Shown piece after piece: positions 55,186-63,868 of a DNA stretch of 64,000 nucleotides. Each line of letters starts with the position of its first letter. The first letter of the stretch is position 1. The stretch lies in contig CAVYGM010000006.1 of NCBI GenBank assembly GCA_963768025.1, positions 112,858 to 176,857 on the forward strand, read 5' to 3'. Position numbers and translations under genes: made by a program. Below the pieces are notes generated by a model. That model worked only from the letters and a program-made list of their open reading frames with translations. It made no database searches and had not been told where the DNA came from. The stretch is from CAVYGM01 sp963768025. GTDB taxonomy: Bacteria > Bacteroidota > Bacteroidia > Cytophagales > Spirosomataceae.

Positions 55186-55748
55186 CTAAAAGGCTGTTTC
55201 TGTGCCTTCTACTGTTGGCGATTGTGGGATTGCACCAAACTGGCCTAAGAATAAAAAACGGTTTTTCAGCCTTGGAAGATTACACAAGATGGTTTTCCTC
55301 CGAATGGTACCTCTAACCAGAAACCTATCCTTGCGCCATTGATCGTAGTTGGAAATGACCGTAACCGGATAGAGTGGAAACTTTCGGTCGTCTGACAGCA
55401 CAGTGAAGCCCGTGCTGGCCGCCTGAGCGATGATAGACCGGTCAAAAGGATCTTTGTGGTCGGTAATGGCTTGGATCTCGTAGTACCGCTGCGCGTGATC
55501 GGGCGTAATCACCAAGGTCTGTACCTGCAAGTGGGCCATTGCTTGATGAATAATGTGGAAAGTGGAACTTTGAAATCAAAGTCTTTGGGTTTGGTTTCAT
55601 ACAACTGCGCGATTTGAATAAAAGAAATAGCACTCAGGTACTTAACCGAGTTAGGATTAGTCATGATACGGGTCATAGTTTTGCCTAACCTCTCCGGTTG
55701 AGCATATGCCCACAGAAAGATGTGCGTATCCAATAGATACCTCTTCAT
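55186..55748 (-). pseudogene. PIN-domain (VapC-type) toxin, split by a one-base deletion
   Basis: Predicted ribonuclease toxin. The first frame from 55,748 gives MKRYLLDTHIFLWAYAQPE with the first acidic residue (Asp7). The frame breaks near 55,556 after VPLST. It continues as IIHQAMAHLQVQTLVITPDH, then DHKDPFDRSIIAQAAS and TVLSDDRKFPLY with the remaining acidic residues. The core ends near VTVIS at ~134 residues. About 50 further residues (to GTETAF) exceed the family length and may be another frame error. It starts inside the stop of the small gene before it (ATGA overlap). Confidence 0.8.
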
Positions 55749-55900
55749 CTTTCCAGATCCTCATCAAATAAGGTATCGGACATATAAACCAGCTGCCTCC
55801 CCGTTCCAAGTTCGATTTTCTTCTTCGGATCCTTCTTCCTGATGGTAGCCGTAGTTCTTATCACAGGCTTTTTTTTCGATTTTTTCTTTCCGCCGATCAT
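55745..55900 (-). CDS. Small Lys-rich protein, putative antitoxin of the PIN toxin
   Basis: 51 residues, translated from the ATG at 55,900. The N-terminal half is very basic (KKKSKKKP, then RKKDPKKK) and the C-terminal part is LVYMSDTLFDEDLER. The end resembles the DDFDEPLEDF tail of DUF2281-type antitoxins that partner PIN toxins in Bacteroidota. Its stop overlaps the toxin start by four bases (ATGA), as in coupled toxin-antitoxin operons. The function is inferred from position and the acidic tail. Confidence 0.65.
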   Translation of the reverse strand: MIGGKKKSKKKPVIRTTATIRKKDPKKKIELGTGRQLVYMSDTLFDEDLER

Positions 55901-56229
55901 AAAATTTCTGGTTTGAATGGTGCACTCTAAACGTATCGTACTGACAATTGGTTGCTGGTCAATAGCTTTACATCAAAGATAAGGAGGATTAGCAAAAACC
56001 AATCCTCCTCCATCGACAACTCCAAAAACATATCGTCCAAGCCTATCGCATTTTATTGCGCTTGCTGTCTTTTTTCAGCGGATTAAAATCCGCCGCCACC
56101 AGATCTGTCAAGCCTACGGCTTTGGTTTTCACGTATTCTCCAAAAGAAAATTATTCAGGTACTTCTTCCTATATACAGCGGCCACAAAAATTCACTCAAC
56201 CTCCAATCGCACGGACCCCCCATTCAAAA
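55901..56229. other. Intergenic region, 329 bp
   Basis: Upstream of the toxin-antitoxin pair and downstream of the CocE gene. AGGAGGATT (55,982-55,990) and AATCCTCCT (56,001-56,009) form a nine-base hairpin. A 29-codon minus-strand frame ending at 56,043 (KAVGLTDLVAADFNPLKK) has a coding look but I cannot assign it; it may be a gene remnant. Confidence 0.4.
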
Positions 56230-58117
56230 TTACTCCACCACCTCTACCTCCAACCCACTCGCTGCATTCGCCTGCATGAAGATGCGTTGGGTAGCTTTGA
56301 TGAAATCGGCTGCATCGGCGCGGTAGATATTCTCGACGTACTTCTGCGGGTTGCGGTCGAAGAGCGGGAAGACGGTGCTCTGCACCTGCACCATGATTTT
56401 ATGGCCTTTTTTGAAGGTGTGCAGCACGTCCTGCAAGCGGAAATTCAGCGGTGTCATAGTGTTGGCTTTCAGCGGTTCGGGCTTGGAGAAGCTGTTGCGG
56501 AAACGCGCCCGCATCACTTCGCTGCGTACCATCTGCTGGTAGCCCGCCAGTACCACTTCCTTATCCACCATATAATCGTGGTTTTTCTCGTCGTCGGGAT
56601 ACACATCGATCAGCTTAACAAAAAAATCAGCGTCGGTACCCGTGGTAGCTGAAATTGAGCTTGGCCATAAGCTCGCCACCCAGGGTGATATCTTCAGTCA
56701 GTACGTCGGTTTCAAAGACTAACACGTCGGGCCGGGTAGATGCAAACCGCTGGTCTTCGGACATGTAGTTGAACGGCGTAAAACCCGTCATCTGCGTGAG
56801 GTCGTCGGTATAGGGAACGGGTTTCAGCGGGTCACTGATGTACTCAGTGTAGGCGCTGGCGGCGGTAGGTTTGTCGAAACTCAGCTTGCCGTTTTTCTGG
56901 AAATACAGCGTTTGTTTTTTGGCTTGCGGCGCGGGCCACTTGTCAAACTTGCGCCATTCGTTGCGGCCTGTGTTGAACAGATACGCTTCGGGTAAGCCCG
57001 TTTTGCCATCACCGGCGCCTTTCAGGAAGTGGGTAAAGAATTCGGTTTCGATATTTTTCTGATAAAAAGTCGCCAGACTGTCACCGAAATAGATGTCGTT
57101 GTGCAGCGTGTGTCCCGTCTCGCGCCCCCAGCGTCCGTGTCCGAACGGCCCCATCACCAGCGTGTTGTAGGCGTTGGGGTTGTTCTTCTCGATGGTTTTG
57201 TAGGTATTCAAAGGGCCATATAAATCCTCTGCATCGAACCAGCCGCCGACGGTCATGTAAGCCGAAGTCACGCCTTTTAGGTGCGGCAGGATGTCGCGCT
57301 TCTGCCAGAAGGCATCGTAGTTGGGATGATCCATCGTTTCCTGCCAGAAGAAGTTGTCTTTGTAGTACTTATCAAAATTCTTCAACGGGCCGATATTCAG
57401 GTTGAAGGTGTAGCCATCGGGCTTTGTTTGAATGAATTGGTCGGTAAACCAGGATTTGTTGGTAGGTTCAGGGTGCTGAATGCCAAAGACCGGAAAGGTA
57501 CCGTAGTAGCCTTGGGTGAAGGCGCCGTTGTGGTGGAAATCGTCAAAGAAAAAATCGGCAATGGGTGCCTGCGGCGACGAGGCTTTTAGGGCCGGATGCT
57601 TGCTGAGCGAGCTGGCCGTGGTGTAGAAGCCGGGATAGGACGTACCGTACTGCCCTACCCTACCATTGTTGTTCGGGACGTTTTTGAGCAAATATTCGAT
57701 GGTATCGTACATATCCGATGCCTCGTCCACGTCGTTCTTGCCTTTTTTATCGGCGATATGCGGCGTCATATTAGTCCAGGTACCCTCGCTCATGTAACGA
57801 CCCCGCACATCCTGATACACGAAAATGTACTTATCCCGCATCAGGTAGGGGTTAGGCCCCAGGCGAACGGGGAATTGATCCGCACCATAGGGCGCAATGC
57901 TGTAACAGGTCCGCTGCATCAGGAAAGGATACTTCTGGCTGGCGGAAATATCTTTGGGCGTGTACAGAATCGTGTGTAGCTTCACCCCATCCCGCATCGG
58001 GATATCGTAGATTGTCTTGGTGTAGTGTTCTTTGATAAAAGGTTGATCGGAGGCAGGTTGTGCCTTAAGAACGGCAGGGAGAAATAGGATGAAACAGAAC
58101 AGCAGAAAACGTTGCAT
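56230..58117 (-). pseudogene. CocE/NonD-type alpha/beta hydrolase (S15 family), split by a one-base insertion
   Basis: About 625 residues once repaired. Signal peptide ending FLPAVLKAQ. N-terminal S15 hydrolase: IPMRDGVKLHTILYTPKD, oxyanion segment QRTCYSIAPYG, nucleophile Ser in VGQYGTSYPGFY, and MGPFGHGRWG with the likely catalytic His. The C-terminal jelly-roll domain follows. The frame breaks near 56,651 after LMAKLNFS; dropping one base gives TTGTDADFFVKLIDVYPDD and the second frame to 56,230. The family cleaves amide or ester bonds, such as acyl groups on beta-lactams or Xaa-Pro peptides. Substrate unknown. Confidence 0.9.
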
Positions 58118-58311
58118 AGGGTAGGAAATGAGTTTATAAAGTTTGTTGAGATTACGGTCTGTGGGTGAATCACTGAAAAGTGCCTTGTAAAAATAGGCAA
58201 GAAATTAATTTTCTTAACCATCCTATCGCTGTACTGAATGCATTAAGCCATACGATTTAAGAAAAATGGCCGTTTGTGCAGAAAATTAGATGGCATAACA
58301 ACTACTTTACC

Positions 58312-58319
58312 TATTTTTG
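58312..58319 (+). promoter_or_regulatory. Candidate -7 box for the M1 peptidase gene
   Basis: TATTTTTG matches TAnnTTTG and lies 36 bases before the ATG at 58,355. I see no matching -33 box at normal distance. Confidence 0.35.
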
Positions 58320-58354
58320 GGGTTTGGCTATTTAACCTGATTCATCACAATTAC

Positions 58355-60154
58355 ATGAAGAAACTACTTATTATCCTGCTGTGCACAGGCATGGGCTCTG
58401 GAAGCTTCGCCCAGTCGGACCGCTGGCAGCAGCGGGTCAAGTACGAAATGAACGTTGATTTCGATACCAAAACCCACCGCTATACCGGCACCCAGAAACT
58501 GGTATACTCCAACAACTCCCCCGATACTCTCGATAAGGTATTCTACCACCTCTACCTCAATGCCTTCCAGCCCGGCAGTCAGATGGATGTGCGCTCGCGG
58601 ACCATTGCCGACCCGGATGCCCGCGTCATGGACCGGATTTATAAACTTTCGCCCGATGAAATCGGCTACGAAAAAATAAAGACGCTGAAGCACAACGGAA
58701 AACCGGTACCCTACAAAGTAGTTGGCACCGTACTGGAAGTTACCCTGAATGAAAAAATTCTGCCTAAGTCGCAGCATACCTTCGACATGGAATTTGAAGC
58801 GCAGGTACCCGTTCAGATCCGCCGCACGGGCCGTAACAACAAGGAGGGCATTGACTACTCCATGGCGCAATGGTACCCCAAAATGAGCGAATACGACTAC
58901 GAAGGCTGGCATGCCAACCCTTACATCGCTCGTGAATTCTACGGCGTATGGGGCGATTTTGACGTAAAAATCACCCTGGACGCCTCCTACGTGATGGCCG
59001 CTACCGGCTATTTACAAAACCCCGATCAGATCGGGCATGGGTATAGCAAAAAGACCGTTACCCATAAAAAAGGTGATAAACTGACCTGGCATTTTGTAGC
59101 TCCTAATGTCCCAGATTTCTTGTGGGCAGCTGACCCCGACTACGTACATGATATAGTGAAAGTGGACGATAACCTCGATCTGCATTTTTTCTACCAGAAC
59201 GACACCACTAATTACTGGAAAGAAATGGAACCCCTGGCCGTACGTGCGTTCAAAATGATGAACGAGCGTTTTGGTAGATACCCCTACAAACAATACTCCG
59301 TGATTCAAGGTGGCGACGGCGGCATGGAATATCCGATGGCGACATTGATCACGGGAAGGGGTAGCCTGCGCGCCCTGACCAGCGTTACCGTTCACGAATC
59401 CATCCATAGTTGGTTCCAGAACCTGCTCGGCACCAACGAATCCAAGTATGCCTGGATGGACGAAGGGTTCACGACCTACGCCTCCACGGATGTGATGAAG
59501 CAGCTGTTCCCGTCCCGGAATCCCAATGCCCACGCGGGCTCCTACCTGGCCTACCAGCGACTGGTGGAGTCGGGCCTGGAAGAACCCATGACTACGCATT
59601 CGGATCATTACAACACCAACCGGGCGTACAGTACCGCCGCCTACTCCAAAGGGAGCGTGTTCCTGCACCAGCTAAGCTATATCATTGGCCAGCCTACCTT
59701 TGACCGCGCCATGAAGCGCTACTTCAACGAGTGGGAGTTCAAGCACCCTAACCCTACCGACCTGAAACGCATCATGGAAAAAGAATCGGGTCTGGAACTG
59801 GACTGGTACTGGGAAGACTGGGTAGGTACCACCCGTACCATTGATTATAGCATCAAGGAAGTGCTACCGGATGCCGGCAAAACCACCGTGACGCTGGAGC
59901 GAATCGGAAAAATGCCCATGCCTCTGGACGTAGTGGTGAGCTACACCGACGGTACGCAGGAGAATTTTTATATTCCGCTGGAAATGATGCGGGGCGAAAA
60001 GAAGGAGTCTATCTACCCCAAAACCACCTTGCTAACCGATTGGCCCTGGGTATATCCAGAGTACGGCTTCACGATCAATAAACCCATTACGTCGATCCAG
60101 CGCATTGTGATTGACCCCACCAGCCGCATGGCCGACCATCAATCTCGAAAATAA
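58355..60154 (+). CDS. M1 family metallopeptidase (gluzincin aminopeptidase), exported
   Basis: 599 residues from the ATG at 58,355, which opens a signal peptide (KLLIILLCTGMGSGSFAQ); the longer open frame adds 27 residues without family character. Zinc site HESIH at residues 347-351 with the third ligand Glu370 in WMDEGFTTY, exactly 18 residues on. The substrate-binding GxMEN motif appears as GGMEYPM, and Tyr in TAAYSKGSVF probably stabilises the transition state. It removes N-terminal residues from peptides in the periplasm or outside. It ends at the terminator at 60,236. Confidence 0.94.
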   Translation: MKKLLIILLCTGMGSGSFAQSDRWQQRVKYEMNVDFDTKTHRYTGTQKLVYSNNSPDTLDKVFYHLYLNAFQPGSQMDVRSRTIADPDARVMDRIYKLSPDEIGYEKIKTLKHNGKPVPYKVVGTVLEVTLNEKILPKSQHTFDMEFEAQVPVQIRRTGRNNKEGIDYSMAQWYPKMSEYDYEGWHANPYIAREFYGVWGDFDVKITLDASYVMAATGYLQNPDQIGHGYSKKTVTHKKGDKLTWHFVAPNVPDFLWAADPDYVHDIVKVDDNLDLHFFYQNDTTNYWKEMEPLAVRAFKMMNERFGRYPYKQYSVIQGGDGGMEYPMATLITGRGSLRALTSVTVHESIHSWFQNLLGTNESKYAWMDEGFTTYASTDVMKQLFPSRNPNAHAGSYLAYQRLVESGLEEPMTTHSDHYNTNRAYSTAAYSKGSVFLHQLSYIIGQPTFDRAMKRYFNEWEFKHPNPTDLKRIMEKESGLELDWYWEDWVGTTRTIDYSIKEVLPDAGKTTVTLERIGKMPMPLDVVVSYTDGTQENFYIPLEMMRGEKKESIYPKTTLLTDWPWVYPEYGFTINKPITSIQRIVIDPTSRMADHQSRK

Positions 60155-60225
60155 CTACTACCCATCCCTAGTGGAGGTACCCCGACTGAAAACTACGGCC
60201 GAATAAGGTAATTCCGGCGATTCAG

Positions 60226-60233
60226 TATATTTG
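60226..60233 (+). promoter_or_regulatory. Candidate -7 box abutting a terminator hairpin
   Basis: TATATTTG matches TAnnTTTG exactly, three bases before the hairpin at 60,236-60,266. If used, transcripts of the kinase gene would start in the hairpin's left arm and so not form it. Confidence 0.3.
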
Positions 60234-60235
60234 GA

Positions 60236-60266
60236 GGATAGTCCCGTGGGGCTATCCTTTTTTTAT
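60236..60266 (+). terminator. Intrinsic terminator after the M1 peptidase gene
   Basis: GGATAGTCCC pairs with GGGGCTATCC (one G-T pair) on a short loop, then a T-run. It lies inside the long open frame of the next gene, supporting that gene's start at 60,282. Confidence 0.85.
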
Positions 60267-60281
60267 TTTTATTCCAAAACC

Positions 60282-61361
60282 ATGACCATCGCTTCCTTTC
60301 CCTTTGATTCCATTCTTGCGGCTTTTGGCCTTCATGCTGCCATACCGCCTCGTCCTTTTGGTTCGGGTCACATCAACCATACCTTTCTGGTAGAGGCGGA
60401 ATCGGGCGAACGCTACGTGTTGCAAAAAATTAATACTGCCGTTTTTACCCAACCCGAGGCCATAGCCAATAACCTCCGGCGGGCCTCGCATTATCTGGCA
60501 AAACACCAGCCCGGGTATGTATTCCTTACCCCGCTACCTACCCTTAATGGCCACGATTTGTTAGTAGAAAACAACAATTACTGGCGGTTGACGCCCTTTG
60601 TGCCTAATTCCACTTCTATCAATGAAGCTACCACTCCTGATCAGGCCCGTGAAGCCGCCAGGCAGTTTGGCCGGCTCGCCCGCCACCTCGACGGGCTGGA
60701 CATGACCCCGTTTGAACCCACTATTCCGGATTTCCATAATCTCAACTGGCGCTACCAGCAGTTTAGTGAAGCCCTGGACCAGGCCCCGGAAGACCGAAAA
60801 AAAAAGGCTTTGGCCCTGATAGAAGGATTTCTGGAAAGACGGGACATCGTGGAAACGTACGATAGGCTGCTCGTGAACCCGGATTTCCCCGACCGCCTCA
60901 TGCACCACGACACCAAGATCAACAATGTGCTACTGGATGCCGATACACAGCGCGGTTTGTGCGTGTGCGACCTGGATACGCTGATGCCGGGGAAGATCAT
61001 ATCGGATGTGGGCGACATGATCCGGACCTGTGTGAGTCCGGTATCGGAGGAAAGCATTGCGTTCAATCAGGTATACGTGCGTGAGGACTACTACCGGGCC
61101 TTGATGGAAGGGTACCTGTCGGAAATGAAAGACGTGCTCACCGAAACCGAAAAATCGACGCTTTTCTACGCCGGGCCATTTCTGGTGTATATGCAAGGGC
61201 TACGGTTCCTGGCCGACTACCTCAATGGGGATATATATTACCCCGTCAACCACGCGGAGCACAACCTGAACCGGGCACGGAATCAGATGGCTTTGTTGCA
61301 GGATTTGTACGCGAAGGAGAAAACATTGCGGGAGATTATCCAGGATGCTCTCCAACACTAG
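60282..61361 (+). CDS. Phosphotransferase, N-acetylhexosamine 1-kinase-like
   Basis: 359 residues from the ATG at 60,282 (MTIASFPFDSILAAFG). Kinase of the aminoglycoside-phosphotransferase (choline-kinase-like) fold. Nucleotide site GSGHINHTFLVE and YVLQKIN, catalytic loop MHHDTKINNVLLD, metal-binding VCDLDTLMPGKIISDVGDM. The DLDTxMPG and D-x-GD pattern is that of N-acetylhexosamine 1-kinases, which phosphorylate GlcNAc/GalNAc at C1. The specific sugar is inferred. It is convergent with the DUF5686 remnant (7 bp apart). Confidence 0.85.
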   Translation: MTIASFPFDSILAAFGLHAAIPPRPFGSGHINHTFLVEAESGERYVLQKINTAVFTQPEAIANNLRRASHYLAKHQPGYVFLTPLPTLNGHDLLVENNNYWRLTPFVPNSTSINEATTPDQAREAARQFGRLARHLDGLDMTPFEPTIPDFHNLNWRYQQFSEALDQAPEDRKKKALALIEGFLERRDIVETYDRLLVNPDFPDRLMHHDTKINNVLLDADTQRGLCVCDLDTLMPGKIISDVGDMIRTCVSPVSEESIAFNQVYVREDYYRALMEGYLSEMKDVLTETEKSTLFYAGPFLVYMQGLRFLADYLNGDIYYPVNHAEHNLNRARNQMALLQDLYAKEKTLREIIQDALQH

Positions 61362-61368
61362 GCTTCCA

Positions 61369-62340
61369 TCACCGCAACCGCAGCGTGGTACCTACCCTGA
61401 ACCCTAAACCCTGGTACCCATTATTCTGAAACTGACCTACCAGCTCCACTCGGAAAAGCCGTAGAATGCCGTCAAGCCCGTACACCAGCTCGGTATAGTT
61501 TTTCAGTGCGGGCGTGGCCAGGTAATGCACCTGCACGGTTTCTTTCAGACCTGCGCGTGCGCACAAAGGGCAGGCGCGTGAGCACGAATCGCTGCGTGGC
61601 CCACAAGGCTGTGAACCTGAAAGTACCGCGACGAGGTACTGTACTGATAGTAGGGTAGCATCCGAAACTGCGTGAGGGCGTCGCCCATTTGGAAGAAAAA
61701 CTCATTGCCCATAAAATGCCGGAAATCGGGGAAGTACATCCGTTTGTTGGCCAGGAAACTCCCCCCACTCACCGCATACTGTAGGCCGGATCGCGGACCG
61801 GTGTCCACATTGTGCCGCAGGCCCCCTTCCAACAAGGTATACTCCGGCGATAGGTCGTTGAGAGGCACGGCCCGCCGGAGGGCTATCGTAAACGTGGGGC
61901 CGCTGTTGTACCAGTAGCGTTTCTGCCCGTTGCGGATGGCGTATTTCTGCCAGGGCCGTAGGCTGAGGTTCAGGTTCCAGAGCAGGGCCTCGTGGGTAGG
62001 AAACCCGGCACTGCCGACCTCGGCGTTTTCGGGCCGGTTGGGAGTGAAGGCACGGGTTTCCCAGTCAATGAAGGGCTTGGGATTTTCCAAATTGGCCAGT
62101 TCGGTGCGGCGGGCCAGTTCCAGTCCCGTCGAGAGCGTCAGAATATCGCCCAGATAGCGATAAGTATAATCGGCTTTCAGAAATTGTTTCTGAAAGGTTT
62201 TCATAAAGTTTTGTTCAAAAAACCAGGTCGTCGTGCTATTCAGGCCGGGAGAAATGGGGTTGTTGGGATTTAGCTGAAAAATGTACTCCCCTCCTTCGAC
62301 AGTGGCGTTCCACTTCCGGTTGCCGATCCGGCTTTGTAAG
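61369..62340 (-). pseudogene. DUF5686 outer membrane protein, C-terminal fragment with frameshifts, cut at the chimeric joint
   Basis: The C-terminal ~320 residues of a DUF5686/carboxypeptidase-like-domain protein. From the joint it reads LQSRIGNRKWNATVEGG, then IFQLNPNNPISPGLNSTTT and the frame to ~61,610. It shifts twice: VHS is followed in another frame by LWATQRFVLTRLPFVR, then in the third by RAGLKETVQVHYLATPAL and the end VGTTLRLR at 61,369. The beta-barrel character suggests an outer membrane location. The N-terminal half is missing because the sequence changes source near 62,340. Confidence 0.75.
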
Positions 62341-62350
62341 GTAGGCTGTC
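62330..62350. other. Joint between Bacteroidota and actinomycete-type sequence
   Basis: Left of here the minus strand encodes DUF5686; right of here it encodes an unrelated high-GC protein (ESFDFEIVDSLP). Codon use and base composition change abruptly within about 20 bases, with no transposase, tRNA or repeat at the joint. Confidence 0.8.
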
Positions 62351-62701
62351 GACGATCTCGAAGTCGAAGGACTCCAGCAGGTCGCTGAGTGCCTGCTGGA
62401 CCTCTTGATGGCCGTGGTCGTCGGCCAGGTAGACCGTCGCGGCGAACGGCTGCCGGATGGGGAACGCCGGGTACGGCGTGTTCATCGGCGTCGCAGGCGG
62501 CGGGTTGCGGTCGTCCTCAGTCAGTGCGAGTCGCCGGTCGCGCAGGTGCACGGCCAGTTGGTGCCGCAGTTTCTGTTCGGCCTTCTCCCTTGTGGACGGC
62601 CTGGTCCCTTCCGGCGAGTCGCCTTCGTTCCAGTCGAGCGTTGGATCATGGTCGGATCTTGTCGAGGTGTCGGACGTTCCGTCCCAACCACCGGTAGTCA
62701 T
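62338..62701 (-). CDS. Actinomycete-type hypothetical protein, 3'-truncated at the joint
   Basis: From the ATG at 62,701 (MTTGGWDGTSDTSTRSDH) about 118 residues run to IVDSLP, after which the frame enters Bacteroidota sequence and stops meaninglessly at 62,270. The core FAATVYLADDHGHQEVQQAL resembles short actinomycete domains with a YL...H..V..A pattern found at the end of effector or hypothetical proteins. Function not recognised. Nearly all third codon positions are G or C. Confidence 0.55.
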
Positions 62702-62751
62702 ATCTGTTACACGTATGGTGAGCGCCGTTCGTTCACTGTCCGTGACATGCT

Positions 62752-63371
62752 GTGGATGTGCGGATCGATCACTTCCTCTATGCGGCCCCGGACCTCGCGG
62801 CCGCGGTCGACGACATCGAGAAGCGCTTGGGTGTCAGGGCGGCCGGCGGTGGACAGCACACCGGACAGGGCACCCACAACAGGTTGCTGGCGCTCGGGCC
62901 CTGGACGTACCTGGAGATCGTCGCCCCGGATCCGGAACAGCCGCCGCCGGCCGGGCCGCGTCCCTACGGGGTCGACGGGGTGACCCGTGCCTGGGGCTGG
63001 TCGGCTGGGCCATCACCTGCGACGACACAGAGAAAGCCCGCGACGAGGCCCGTGCCAGGGGCTTCGACCCGGGCGACGTGATCGATGGCCACCGGCGCAC
63101 ACCAGAGGGCAGCACGCTCCGATGGCGCCTCACCAGCAACGCGCTGACGGCCGGCGTGGTCCCGTTCCTCATCAGCTGGGGCGACACGCCGCACCCGGCG
63201 GCCTCAGCGCCGTCGGGGATCACGCTGGCGTCCTTCCACATCGAGCATCCGGACCCGCCATCCGTCACGGCCCGTCTGCACGCCCTCGGTGCTGAGGTGG
63301 AGGTCCGACCAGCCCCTCAGCCGGCTCTCGTCGTCGGGCTGCTGGGACCAAACGGCCGCGACGAGCTGTGA
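62752..63371 (+). pseudogene. Actinomycete-type VOC/glyoxalase-like protein, frameshifted
   Basis: About 206 residues once repaired. First frame from a GTG at 62,752: VRIDHFLYAAPDLAAAVDDI with the metal-type His, then LGPWTYLEIVAPDPEQ. Near 62,990-62,999 the frame changes to GLVGWAITCDDTEKARDEA and runs to GPNGRDEL at 63,371. The DHxxYAxPDL opening is typical of the glyoxalase-like domain family. One base is probably missing, so the indel problem extends into this foreign segment. Confidence 0.72.
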
Positions 63372-63868
63372 AGCAGGGCGCGAGTAATCTCCCAGGTTCG
63401 GCCGTCGGTGTGGGTGCCGCGCAGCCCGTCGAAGGTGCCAACGCCGCCCGCGGCGATCAGTGCGGGATCGGCGAGTGCCGCGGTGCCGACCGTGCGGCGG
63501 GGAGACCAGCCGGTCGAGTAGGCCAGGCGGCGTCCCATGCCGACCCATCCCGCCGGGGTGGCGGTCACGATCCACGCGTCCGGTTCCGGTCCGGCGAAGC
63601 GGTGGGCGTGCCGAAGCCACGACGCCGCCTTCTCCGGCCAGGTCACGGTGTCGAGCACGACGCCGTGCGACGTCCACGCCTCGGCGAGCCGGGTGCCGTT
63701 CGCCCGGGACACCGCGTCGGCCGCGGTGCCGATCACCACGCTCACCGGCCGGGGCCGCATCGTGTGCAACAGTCCTATGATCGCGGCGACCTCGGTCGCT
63801 TCACACGCGACACCGGTACTGGCGGGGACGGGCACGCGCGGCAACGGTGAGTACGTCATTGTTTCCAT
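63317..63868 (-). CDS. Actinomycete-type hypothetical protein
   Basis: 183 residues from the ATG at 63,868 (METMTYSPLPRVPVPAST); another ATG at 63,859 is possible. Alpha/beta pattern with RPVSVVIGTAADAVSR and PDAWIVTATPAGWVGMGRR. I recognise no family. It overlaps the stop of the Ada-like gene by a few bases, suggesting one operon, and its 3' end overlaps that of the convergent VOC gene by ~55 bases. Confidence 0.55.
   Translation of the reverse strand: METMTYSPLPRVPVPASTGVACEATEVAAIIGLLHTMRPRPVSVVIGTAADAVSRANGTRLAEAWTSHGVVLDTVTWPEKAASWLRHAHRFAGPEPDAWIVTATPAGWVGMGRRLAYSTGWSPRRTVGTAALADPALIAAGGVGTFDGLRGTHTDGRTWEITRALLHSSSRPFGPSSPTTRAG

Noticed and set aside
55982..56009. Nine-base hairpin as a terminator for the toxin or CocE genes
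   Set aside because: It lies upstream, not downstream, of the toxin pair, is far from the CocE stop side, and has no T-run in either direction that fits.
56056..56652. Plus-strand frame of 198 codons opposite the CocE C-terminus
   Set aside because: The minus strand carries the conserved jelly-roll end of the hydrolase here, so this is a shadow.
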